NCBI GenBank assembly: GCA_002448445.1 | Contig: DJYC01000070.1 | Span: 1 to 28,911 of the forward strand | Origin: Treponema sp. UBA6988 | GTDB lineage: Bacteria > Spirochaetota > Spirochaetia > Treponematales > Treponemataceae | DNA length: 28,911 nt | Reading direction: 5' to 3' | Part shown: one piece after another, positions 14,011 to 20,900 of the stretch | Numbering within the stretch: position 1 is the first letter of the stretch | How the letters are laid out: each line of letters begins with the position of its first letter | Notes under the pieces: generated by a model | Database searches by the model: none | The model's input: the letters and a program-made list of their open reading frames with translations, nothing else | What the model was told of the DNA's origin: nothing | Program-made: the position numbers and the translations under genes

Positions 14011-15591
14011 CTACTTAGTGTTCGGCACGATTATGCAGTTAAGCTTTATGCCCTTTTTCTTTGCGCCTTCCGTTACCGTCTTCTGGGTAATCTTCTTTGT
14101 ACCGCGTGGTGTCCTGTGAGGTTCCGCATCTCCAATAAGGATGATTACCTTTTCCGCATCATCGCGCCACTTGTAAAAGTAGATGCTGGCAAAAAGCGCC
14201 TCATAAACAGCCTCAGGAACGTCTCCGCCTTCAAGCCCCTTGATTACCGGAGTGTTAAGGTATTTTACAAACTTGTCTATGTCCGAAGTAAAGTCAAACA
14301 TCTTTACCGGAAGCCCGTTCAGCGAATAATCATCCTTGTAATCACGGTAGCACAAAAGCCCCATGCGTATGTCCTTGAATTCCCTAAGCTGCTGCCTTAG
14401 CTCCGGAACCCACTTTGCCCTCAGAGTCTTCATGTCGTTCTTCATGCTGCCGGTCGTATCCACCGCAAACACAATGTCCACCTTGTCCTTGGGCTCAATC
14501 TTGTCCATAAGCTTAACAAGGTCTTTGGTAAGGGTCTGGGGTCCCTTTGAATAGGTTATAAGACCGCCGCCCCCGCTTGAGATTTCCTTGAATTTCTTTG
14601 CCGCCTTGGGGTCAATTCCGCCAACAAGTTCAACAGGAGCCTCTTCCTTTTTTGCAAGTTCCTCCTGCTTACGTCTGGCCTCCTCTTCTGCCTTGCGTGC
14701 TTCTTCCTTCTTACGCTCAGCCTCTTCCTCTGCAAGCTTTTCCTGCCTCTTGCGCTCAGCTTCCTTTTCTGCAAGTTCAGCCTGCTTACGTCTGGCCTCC
14801 ATCTCTTCTTCCAAGGCCTGCTTCTTCCTTGCTTCCATCTCTTCTTCTATGGCCTGCTTCCTCTTACGGGCAGCCTCTTCGTTTGCAAGCTTGGACTGCC
14901 TTCTGCGCTCTGCTTCCTGAGCCTCTATCTCTGCCTGCCGTCTCTTAGCCTCTTCCTCCGCATCAAGCCACTTCTTCTTTTGGGCCTCCATCTCCGAAGA
15001 ATTTGGCGGTACGCTGTTAAAATCAAAGACAAATGGATTGTCCTTGTAGCGGCCAGTATAGTCAGCGTATTTTTTCTCAAAAGTGCGTATGTTAACAAAA
15101 GTGCCTTTTCCAAGCGTAACAGAACCGTGCCTTTCCCAAGGGTAACCGTAAACAATCACCGGCGGAATATAGATTAAAAAACATTCGCCAAGCTTGGGAT
15201 GCTTAGTCACCGTAGAAGAAACCAGCGAATACCGCGCCCCCCTGCTCTCCAAAAAGTTTCCGTTCAAAAGACGGCGCTCATGACCGTTAACCGGGTTGAA
15301 CTGCTCTGCACGGTAGGCATAGTTGTCCATCTTGCGCTCTGGGTCAGTGGAAGTTTCCACAAGAAGAACGCTCTTTACCCCATCCTTTTTCCTTACGTAA
15401 AGGTTCACGCCCTTGGAACTTGTACCCGGAAGCTTTCCGTCGTTGTATTCAACATAAATGTCGCTCTGCAAAACCGTCATTGGGTCATTTGCATCCGCAT
15501 CATCATCCGCCTGCTGGCAAAAAGCGGCCTCAGCATAAAAAAACAAAAAGAGAAAAAAAACTGTTTTTATAATAGAAAATTTATTGCGCAT
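14011..15591 (-). CDS. Exported VWA-domain protein with a long charged coiled coil
   Basis: A 526-residue protein. Residues 1-25 are a signal peptide (KTVFFLFLFFYAEAAFC then QQ); a Cys near its end could be lipidated, but the box is poor. Residues about 28-200 form an unassigned beta-rich domain. Residues about 205-320 are almost wholly E, K, R, A and Q (for example EEEMEARKKQALEEEMEARR), predicted as a long helix, with matching imperfect repeats in the DNA around 14640-14960. The C-terminus (about 370-526) is a von Willebrand A domain with MIDAS-type FAVDTTGSM, FTSDIDKF, GLEGGDVPEAVYEAL and VIILIGDAEPH. The first MIDAS motif is DxTGS rather than DxSxS. VWA domains bind metal and protein partners; here it probably works in the periplasm or at the outer surface. 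No ribosome-binding site is obvious. Confidence 0.8.
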   Translation of the reverse strand: MRNKFSIIKTVFFLFLFFYAEAAFCQQADDDADANDPMTVLQSDIYVEYNDGKLPGTSSKGVNLYVRKKDGVKSVLLVETSTDPERKMDNYAYRAEQFNPVNGHERRLLNGNFLESRGARYSLVSSTVTKHPKLGECFLIYIPPVIVYGYPWERHGSVTLGKGTFVNIRTFEKKYADYTGRYKDNPFVFDFNSVPPNSSEMEAQKKKWLDAEEEAKRRQAEIEAQEAERRRQSKLANEEAARKRKQAIEEEMEARKKQALEEEMEARRKQAELAEKEAERKRQEKLAEEEAERKKEEARKAEEEARRKQEELAKKEEAPVELVGGIDPKAAKKFKEISSGGGGLITYSKGPQTLTKDLVKLMDKIEPKDKVDIVFAVDTTGSMKNDMKTLRAKWVPELRQQLREFKDIRMGLLCYRDYKDDYSLNGLPVKMFDFTSDIDKFVKYLNTPVIKGLEGGDVPEAVYEALFASIYFYKWRDDAEKVIILIGDAEPHRTPRGTKKITQKTVTEGAKKKGIKLNCIIVPNTK

Positions 15592-15673
15592 ATCGAATTA
15601 TCGGCAAATTTTGGCGGTAATTTTATGGATGATAATTTTATGAACGATAGTCTTAAGGACGAACGTCCTAATT

Positions 15674-15808
15674 GCTCTACCAGCTATTTTACGGCTAACT
15701 CGACAGCCATGCCCTTGCGCCACCGCCCTTCCGCCCTTCGGTAACCCTCATACCGCTTCGCGGTACTATGGGTTGCAAGCAACCCGGGGCTCCACGGCGG
15801 CGTAGGCT
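15674..15808 (-). repeat. Dispersed structured element, copy A
   Basis: On the minus strand it begins AAGCCTACGCCGCCGTGGAG and ends TCGAGTTAGCC, then AGCTGGTAGAGC. Inside are two hairpins: TACCGC/GCGGTA (15751-15756 and 15760-15765) within ACCC/GGGT arms, and GGGTTGC/GCAACCC (15770-15776 and 15779-15785). They compete for the shared GGGT at 15770-15773. Both ends match copy B at 25335-25463, while the middle differs. It fills the gap between the phosphodiester-glycosidase stop and the VWA gene start. Confidence 0.75.
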
Positions 15809-15811
15809 TAT

Positions 15812-16726
15812 TTACTCCATCCCTTTGCCAAGAGAACAATCAGAAAGCACAACAATGGCATTAAGCGAACTGCGCCAGGGATAGCCCAAAAGCACACTCT
15901 TCCCGCCAACATAAAGTGCCGTTGAATGTCCGCCGTCAAATTCCATTGCGTCCTTGCAGCCCAAAGCCTTAAACAAAAGCGCACAATGCCCATAGGAAAG
16001 TCCACAGCTCTTATTTTCTTCCACTACAAGAACATACATGTTTTTTGCATCTTCTGTAAGCCCCACCCCCACGCGTGCCCTAAGCGACTGAACCTTAAAC
16101 TGGCAGGGAACACCGTCCTTTAGAACAACAAAAAATCCCCCCACTGCATTCTTCCAGCCCAAAAGAGCCTCCTCCGTCTGACTTTCCACAATGGAAGCCC
16201 TAAAGCCCCCACCGCAAGCCCCATTCGACAAAGAAGAATCAAACAAAAGCGCGCAATACTTTTCCACAGGCACGCTTATCTCCTCACCGTCCATGCGGAA
16301 AACACCCTTTAGCCTGTTAAAGACAAAAAATTTGCTCTCAAACTGGGTGGCGTTAAAGGCAACAATGGCAGAAGTCTTTTTTACGGCAGAAGGAACGCTC
16401 CCCTTAACGCAGGCAAGGCTAAGACTAGGCTCAGACAAATCAATGCGCACCACATGGTAGACCAGGGGAATGTCCGTGTCCTCAAAGCGGAAGGTATCAA
16501 TCCCCCTGCACAAAGGCGACCATTCAAAGCAGCTTGGAATATAGGAAGATTCTAAAGAAAGCTTTTCCTGAGCAGCGGACAAAGCCTCTGGAGACTGTTG
16601 CGGAAGGCTTGCACAGGAAACAAAGATTGAGCAGAAAAGCAGGATTAGGCTGGCGGGCAAAAAAAAGAACCTCCGCACATTTACGGAGGCCCTTAAACAA
16701 AAGCCATTAGAATGATTTTGAATCAT
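15812..16726 (-). CDS. Phosphodiester glycosidase (NAGPA-domain) lipoprotein
   Basis: Up to 304 residues. The export signal VRRFFFLPASLILLFCSIFVSC ends in C38, a probable lipidated Cys. The rest fits the NAGPA fold (phosphodiester glycosidase, PF09992): SAIVAFNATQFE, WKNAVGGFFVVLKDG, ARVGVGLTEDAKNMYVLVVE, and the signature AMEFDGGHSTALYV near residue 265. Family members cleave sugar phosphodiesters, for example uncovering mannose-6-phosphate or acting on wall glycans; the substrate here is unknown. The start is uncertain: the ATG used here overlaps rpsU by 20 bases and the rpsU terminator lies inside the gene. A GTG at 16676-16678 keeps the double Arg, and a TTG at 16658-16660 has GGAGG nine bases upstream, taken from the terminator stem. 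Confidence 0.78.
   Translation of the reverse strand: MIQNHSNGFCLRASVNVRRFFFLPASLILLFCSIFVSCASLPQQSPEALSAAQEKLSLESSYIPSCFEWSPLCRGIDTFRFEDTDIPLVYHVVRIDLSEPSLSLACVKGSVPSAVKKTSAIVAFNATQFESKFFVFNRLKGVFRMDGEEISVPVEKYCALLFDSSLSNGACGGGFRASIVESQTEEALLGWKNAVGGFFVVLKDGVPCQFKVQSLRARVGVGLTEDAKNMYVLVVEENKSCGLSYGHCALLFKALGCKDAMEFDGGHSTALYVGGKSVLLGYPWRSSLNAIVVLSDCSLGKGME
16659..16689 (-). terminator. Terminator of rpsU, embedded in the next gene's start region
   Basis: Minus strand: CCTCCG (16684-16689) pairs with CGGAGG (16670-16675) over an 8-base loop, then TTC and eight T. It starts 18 bases after the rpsU stop. Its 3' arm contains GGAGG. Confidence 0.8.
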
Positions 16727-16916
16727 GACCCTTGTGGTTCTTCTTCATCAACTTGCGCTGCAAAGTCTTGTTCTTGCGGTTGAGGATTGTAGAAGGCTTT
16801 TCGTAGTATTCACGCTTCTTCCATTCACGGATAATACCTTCTTTTTCAACCATTCTCTTAAAGCGCTTAATTGCCTTTTCAAGGTTCTCGTTGTCATCAA
16901 CGCTGATTGTTGCCAT
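16707..16916 (-). CDS. rpsU: Small-subunit ribosomal protein bS21
   Basis: A 69-residue basic protein with the bS21 pattern: ATISVDDNENLEKAIKRFKR, then VEKEGIIREWKKREYYEKPS, then a Lys/Arg-rich tail. It binds the 30S platform near the anti-Shine-Dalgarno region and helps initiation. Length is normal for the family. It is expressed from a strong-looking promoter (16962-16990) with about a 40-base leader and ends at an intrinsic terminator (16659-16689), so it is probably largely monocistronic. A GGTG precedes the ATG by eight bases. Confidence 0.96.
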   Translation of the reverse strand: MATISVDDNENLEKAIKRFKRMVEKEGIIREWKKREYYEKPSTILNRKNKTLQRKLMKKNHKGHDSKSF

Positions 16917-16961
16917 TGTTTTTTCACCATCCTCGCCCGAGAAGTATCTTCAGGAATTTGT

Positions 16962-16990
16962 ACTCTAACGAATTCCCCCGGGAATGTCAA
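16962..16990 (-). promoter_or_regulatory. rpsU promoter
   Basis: Minus strand: consensus -35 TTGACA (16985-16990), 17-base spacer, -10 TAGAGT (16962-16967). The spacer region contains the palindrome ATTCCCGGGGGAAT, a possible control site. It lies 46 bases upstream of the ATG. Confidence 0.8.
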
Positions 16991-17007
16991 GAGGTAAGTG
17001 GCAAAAT

Positions 17008-18735
17008 TCACACCATCTTTGCGGCTTCTTCTAGCGGGACGGGGCGGCCCCAGAGGTAGCCTTGGATAAAGTCACAGCCGATTGAGGCTAAGGTTTCCAG
17101 CTGCTCATTCGACTCCACACCTTCGGAAATAACCTCAAGGTTCATCACGTGCCCTATGTTCACAATGGTTGCAACATACTGCTTTGCGGCCTCACTTGAA
17201 TTGATTGGGTCAATAAAGGCCTTGTCTATCTTTAGCAGGTCTGCGGGAAGCTTGTTCAGGTAGCTAAGGGAGGAATAGCCGGTGCCAAAGTCGTCAATCG
17301 CAATCTTTATGCCCATGTCCTTGATTTCCTTTAGGCGCTTTAGGGCCTGGTCAACAGAGTCAATCATAACGGACTCCGTAATCTCAAGCTCAAGATTTCT
17401 TGCGGGAACACCGGACGTTTTAAGGATTTCCTTTATCTCTTCCACAAAGTTGTTCTTCATCAGATGGCGCACGGAAATGTTAAAGCTTATGATTATGTCG
17501 CTTTTCTTTTTTGCAAGAACGCTGGAAAGAAAATCTGCCACCTGCCTGAACACGCTTATGTCCACGCGGTCAATCAGTCCCGTCTTTTCCGCAACAGGAA
17601 TGAATTCAGCGGGGCTTACAGGACTTCCGTCACTGTCCTTCATTCGGGCCAGGGCTTCAAAGCCGCGCAGGGTATGGTCCATGCCGTACTGGGGCTGAAG
17701 GTTCAGGTATATGCCGCCGTTGTCAAGCGCGCCCCTTATTTTGCGCTCAGTCTCAAGTGTCTGCTCAATCTTGAGCATGTCCGGCAAAAAGTGCAGGATG
17801 CCGTTGCTGCCGTTCTGCTTCTTGAGCCTGTGCATTGCAGCCCCCGCGCATGAAAGAAGGTTAGTGCCCTTGTCCGCATCAGACGGAAATTCCGCATAGC
17901 CAAAGCATGCCGTAAGAAAGTAGTCGCAGTCATCTATGGTAACGGTCTTTTCAAGTTCAGCCTTATAGGAGCCTATGCTTTCCAAAAGCTCAGCACCAGA
18001 CTTGTAGTTTCTTATCAAAAACGTAAATTCATCACCGCTAAAGCGCGTAACAAAATCAACAGTCGGGTTCTTGCCAGAATCGGCAAGTCTCTTCCAGCGA
18101 GATGCAACTTCCACAAGAACCTTGTTGCCAACCTCATGCCCCATTGTGTCGTTAATGCCCCTAAAATTGTTAAGGTCCACGGAAACAACCGCAAAAGGAA
18201 GGTCATGCTTTGCAAAGTCTTCTATAATCTCCTTGCAGGCAAAGCGGTTGGGAAGCCCCGTAAGAGAATCGGTAACAGCCTCGTGCCTTACGCGCTCCTG
18301 GTACCTTCTGAGCGTCCTGTTGCCAAGATAGATAATCGTACCCGCTACCAAGGTAAAGCTATTGCTGAAGAATCCGGGAATAGCTGCATAGCCGTGCTCC
18401 ACAAAGAGCCGCATAAAAAGCACAGGAAACTGGCTTAGCAGAATCACTACGGCCGTAACGTAGCCTATCTTCTTAAAAAAGACTACGAGAAAGATGATGC
18501 ACATGTTTGCAACGGAAGAAAAAACGCCCGTAAAAATAAAGTAGGGAATTGCATTGCCCAGTATGTTCACGGCCCCCACCTTGCCCGAAAAACTGATGAC
18601 AATAAAATTTGCAAGCACATAGAGCAAGATTATGACGGCAAAGACAAACTTTGGCGGCTGCCCCATGTTGTAAAGTCTTTCCAGAGTCTTGTCTATGTTA
18701 TTCTTGCTTTCTGAAGCAAAATCATCCTTCTTCAT
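17008..18735 (-). CDS. Membrane GGDEF-EAL cyclic-di-GMP enzyme
   Basis: A 575-residue inner-membrane protein. About four transmembrane helices occupy residues 28-138, without a recognised sensor domain. The GGDEF domain (about 150-315) has DSLTGLPNR and the active-site sequence RFSGDEF (SGDEF variant, 233-237), and I see no upstream RxxD inhibitory site. The EAL domain (about 325-575) has GFEALAR (358-364), SFNISVRHL, LELEITES, IAIDDFGTGYSSLSYL, LLKIDKAFI, EVISEGVES and FIQGYLWGRP, so all catalytic motifs look intact and phosphodiesterase activity is likely. Both domains could be active, or GGDEF may act as a GTP sensor. Treponemes use c-di-GMP in motility and envelope control. A TATAAT box (18746-18751) is only 10 bases from the ATG. 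Confidence 0.92.
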   Translation of the reverse strand: MKKDDFASESKNNIDKTLERLYNMGQPPKFVFAVIILLYVLANFIVISFSGKVGAVNILGNAIPYFIFTGVFSSVANMCIIFLVVFFKKIGYVTAVVILLSQFPVLFMRLFVEHGYAAIPGFFSNSFTLVAGTIIYLGNRTLRRYQERVRHEAVTDSLTGLPNRFACKEIIEDFAKHDLPFAVVSVDLNNFRGINDTMGHEVGNKVLVEVASRWKRLADSGKNPTVDFVTRFSGDEFTFLIRNYKSGAELLESIGSYKAELEKTVTIDDCDYFLTACFGYAEFPSDADKGTNLLSCAGAAMHRLKKQNGSNGILHFLPDMLKIEQTLETERKIRGALDNGGIYLNLQPQYGMDHTLRGFEALARMKDSDGSPVSPAEFIPVAEKTGLIDRVDISVFRQVADFLSSVLAKKKSDIIISFNISVRHLMKNNFVEEIKEILKTSGVPARNLELEITESVMIDSVDQALKRLKEIKDMGIKIAIDDFGTGYSSLSYLNKLPADLLKIDKAFIDPINSSEAAKQYVATIVNIGHVMNLEVISEGVESNEQLETLASIGCDFIQGYLWGRPVPLEEAAKMV

Positions 18736-18745
18736 AATAGATTAA

Positions 18746-18751
18746 ATTATA
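18746..18751 (-). promoter_or_regulatory. -10 box of the GGDEF-EAL gene
   Basis: A perfect TATAAT on the minus strand ends 10 bases before the ATG, so the predicted leader is only about four bases. The -35 (TTTATT at 17 bases) is weak. Confidence 0.5.
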
Positions 18752-18798
18752 CCACTGCCAATAGGAAAAATAAAGTAGCGGGGTAAAAAATCTTTTTT

Positions 18799-19182
18799 CT
18801 ACTCAAGCCTGTGCGGATAGTGGTACCTGCCTTCCCCCAACCTTGCAGCAAGCTTTGCCTTTGAATCCAGATAAAGTCGGTAAGTATTGTTGCCATCGGA
18901 AAGATAAAGTCTGTCTTCGTAATTTATGCTGTCATAGACGAACCTGACATTATAGCTTCCGCTTTTATCCGAAAAGTCTATCCTGCACGAAGAGCCGGGT
19001 TCAATTATAACAGGAAGCTCCGGGTCGCTATCGTGGTCAATATACTTGACTTTTACCCTCCCTTCAGCCCAGTTCTCTATAGTCAGGCTTGCCTCATCAT
19101 CAAAAATTTCACTTACACTAAATAAAAAGCTGCATGACGTAAAAAGCAGGCAAAGTAGCACAAGCAAAAAAACTTTTTTCAT
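18799..19182 (-). CDS. Small lipoprotein of unknown function
   Basis: A 127-residue protein with a lipoprotein signal: MKKVFLLVLLCLLFTSC, Cys17 as the probable lipidated residue. The mature part is acidic then beta-rich (LTIENWAEGRVKVKYIDHD, IEPGSSCRIDFSDKSGSYNVRFVYD, NTYRLYLD), resembling small periplasmic beta-sandwich proteins; I do not recognise a family. The ATG is five bases after the PIN-gene stop, so it may be transcribed with the toxin-antitoxin pair, although nothing in it suggests a linked role. Confidence 0.7.
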   Translation of the reverse strand: MKKVFLLVLLCLLFTSCSFLFSVSEIFDDEASLTIENWAEGRVKVKYIDHDSDPELPVIIEPGSSCRIDFSDKSGSYNVRFVYDSINYEDRLYLSDGNNTYRLYLDSKAKLAARLGEGRYHYPHRLE

Positions 19183-19187
19183 ATACT

Positions 19188-19592
19188 TTACAGTCTAAAG
19201 CATTTGCCAAGAAAATACAAGGATGCACCACCAAATCCATTTTTTTCATCCCGCGTAATAATATAATCCAACTCTTCTGTTTCAGCACATTTCATTTGCA
19301 GGCCGTCTTCCAAATCATTCCAATCAGGATTGTTGCATACAGAAGTATAAAAGTCCTTATTCTCTGGAACAACTTTGAAAAACTTGCATAGATTCAAAAT
19401 AAGGGCTTTTCTTTCTTCCACAGACTTATCTTTTCTCAAAACAAAGAATAAATCTGAAAGTGAATGAGCCGAGATATATCCAATATTTTCATTCTTGACA
19501 CAAGAATTTATAATCCTTGAAGCATTATCAGAATGAGGTTCTCTGTTCTGTACAAGGTCTATAACTATGTTTGTATCAATTAGAATACGCAT
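19188..19592 (-). CDS. PIN-domain RNase toxin (VapC-like)
   Basis: 134 residues from the ATG at 19590-19592, chosen because GGA lies eight bases upstream and the PIN motif starts at once; an ATG nine bases earlier is possible. The PIN acidic residues are present: D6 in MRILIDTN, D93/D96 in WNDLEDGLQM, and D115 in YIITRDEKNG. Known VapC toxins are Mg-dependent RNases that cut tRNA or rRNA and are held inactive by the cognate antitoxin. The gene overlaps the preceding 78-residue gene by 17 bases, the usual antitoxin-toxin order with translational coupling. PIN motifs are strong; the toxin role is inferred from the layout. Confidence 0.82.
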   Translation of the reverse strand: MRILIDTNIVIDLVQNREPHSDNASRIINSCVKNENIGYISAHSLSDLFFVLRKDKSVEERKALILNLCKFFKVVPENKDFYTSVCNNPDWNDLEDGLQMKCAETEELDYIITRDEKNGFGGASLYFLGKCFRL

Positions 19593-19812
19593 ATTTTTCA
19601 TCCACTGCTGCAAGTAATTCTTCTTTTGCGTTGATCTCACGATTAACACTGCCTTTTATACTGTCAAAGAAAGCAAGTCCGTTTTCAATTTCAGAATTAT
19701 AATTTTTTTTCTTTGATAAAATCAAATTACTGATTTTATCAAAAAGAATTTCTAAATCAGGTAAATCAAGAGTATCTAATTGCTTATAATATGAATAAGC
19801 CAAATCTGACAT
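19576..19812 (-). CDS. Probable antitoxin partner of the PIN toxin, no recognised DNA-binding family
   Basis: 78 residues from the ATG at 19810-19812, which has AGAAGG five bases upstream; an in-frame ATG at 19828-19830 overlaps the -10 box and is unlikely. The sequence is helical and charged (DLPDLEILFDKISNLILSKKK, then GLAFFDSIKGSVNREINAKEELLAAVDEKY). I see no AbrB, RHH, Phd or HTH signature. The antitoxin assignment rests on position, size, overlap with the PIN gene and the shared promoter at 19829-19858. Confidence 0.7.
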   Translation of the reverse strand: MSDLAYSYYKQLDTLDLPDLEILFDKISNLILSKKKNYNSEIENGLAFFDSIKGSVNREINAKEELLAAVDEKYAYSN

Positions 19813-19828
19813 AAAAACCTTCTGATTC

Positions 19829-19858
19829 ATTATAAACTTTATCTGTCATAATAATCAA
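19829..19858 (-). promoter_or_regulatory. Promoter of the toxin-antitoxin operon
   Basis: Minus strand: -35 TTGATT (19853-19858), 18-base spacer, -10 TATAAT (19829-19834). The leader to the preferred ATG is about 10 bases, just enough for the AGAAGG site. Confidence 0.65.
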
Positions 19859-19931
19859 GCGAATGAAAATTGGTTGGGAAAAGCTGAAATTCTGCACACC
19901 GCTCAAAAAAGCAAGAAATCAATGCCGTCAA

Positions 19932-19960
19932 TTGTATAAATGAAAGAAATCGTGTAAAAT
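19932..19960 (+). promoter_or_regulatory. trxB promoter immediately before the start codon
   Basis: TTGTAT (19932-19937), 17-base spacer, TAAAAT (19955-19960). The ATG begins eight bases after the -10 box, so the transcript would start at or within a base or two of the ATG. Confidence 0.6.
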
Positions 19961-19967
19961 TACGGGT

Positions 19968-20900
19968 ATGGATAGTAATTTTGATTTTATCATTGTGGGT
20001 GCAGGACCTGCCGGAATGGCAGCTGCCCAGTATGCCGCTCGCAGCGGTCTAAAGACTCTTCTTTTGGATGCGGGTTTTCCAGGTGGACAGGTGGCCATGA
20101 TTTTTAACCTGGAAAACTATCCGGGATTTTTTCCTGCAGCCAACGGATTTGAATTCATTGCAAAGATGAAGGACCAGGCGGTGGCTTTTGGCGCAAACAT
20201 TTTGCAAGCACAGGTTTCTTCTATAGATAAGATTCAGAATGAGTATTCAATAAAAACTTCTGCCGGAACTTTTACCGCACCAGCAGTCCTTCTTGCTACG
20301 GGGGCAGACCACAGGAAGCTTGGCATACCCGGCGAAAAGGAATTTTTTGGCCGCGGTGTTTCCTACTGCGCTACCTGCGACGGCCCATTTTTCCGCAACA
20401 AAAAAATCGTGGTTGTTGGCGGCGGAGACAGCGCTTGTGACGAAGCTACCTACCTTTCCACAATCGGCCAAGTAACAATCGTGCACAGAAAGGCAAGCTT
20501 TAGGGCACAAAAGGCTGTTGCCCAAAGGGTACTTTCAAACCCTGCAATCACGGTAAAATTCAACTCAAGCGTTACGGCTGTTTTTGGAGACACAAAGGTT
20601 TCTTCCGTAGAGCTTACAGACACTGTTACCGGAGAAAAGTCAGTCCTTGAAACGGATGCGGTTTTTGTTTCCGTGGGTATGCTTCCAAGAACGGAGCTTC
20701 TTTCCAACCTAAAGACAGATGACGCTGGCTACATAATCACCAACGAAGACATGGAAACTTCTGTTCCAGGGCTTTACGCAGCGGGAGACGTGCGCTCAAA
20801 AAGCTTTAGGCAGGTAGTTACCGCATGTGCAGACGGTGCAATCGCCGCAAATTCCGCACAAAAGTTCATAAGGAAAATGCGGGGTGAAGAATACAAATGA
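19968..20900 (+). CDS. trxB: Thioredoxin reductase
   Basis: A 310-residue cytoplasmic flavoenzyme that reduces thioredoxin with NADPH. The FAD site is FIIVGAGPAGMAAA (7-20). The redox centre is C134-A-T-C137 in SYCATCDGPFF. The NADPH site is VVVGGGDSACDEATYL with HRKASFRA (about 148-180). The second FAD motif is GLYAAGDVRSKSFRQVVTACADGAIAA near the C-terminus. Length is typical. There is no ribosome-binding site at a usable distance, and the promoter (19932-19960) abuts the ATG, suggesting leaderless translation. It overlaps the next gene by four bases (ATGA), so it leads a three-gene operon ending at 23274. Confidence 0.95.
   Translation: MDSNFDFIIVGAGPAGMAAAQYAARSGLKTLLLDAGFPGGQVAMIFNLENYPGFFPAANGFEFIAKMKDQAVAFGANILQAQVSSIDKIQNEYSIKTSAGTFTAPAVLLATGADHRKLGIPGEKEFFGRGVSYCATCDGPFFRNKKIVVVGGGDSACDEATYLSTIGQVTIVHRKASFRAQKAVAQRVLSNPAITVKFNSSVTAVFGDTKVSSVELTDTVTGEKSVLETDAVFVSVGMLPRTELLSNLKTDDAGYIITNEDMETSVPGLYAAGDVRSKSFRQVVTACADGAIAANSAQKFIRKMRGEEYK

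Noticed and set aside
14588..14948. Ser/Ala-rich plus-strand frames over the VWA gene
   Set aside because: They are antisense shadows of the Glu/Lys-rich coiled-coil region.
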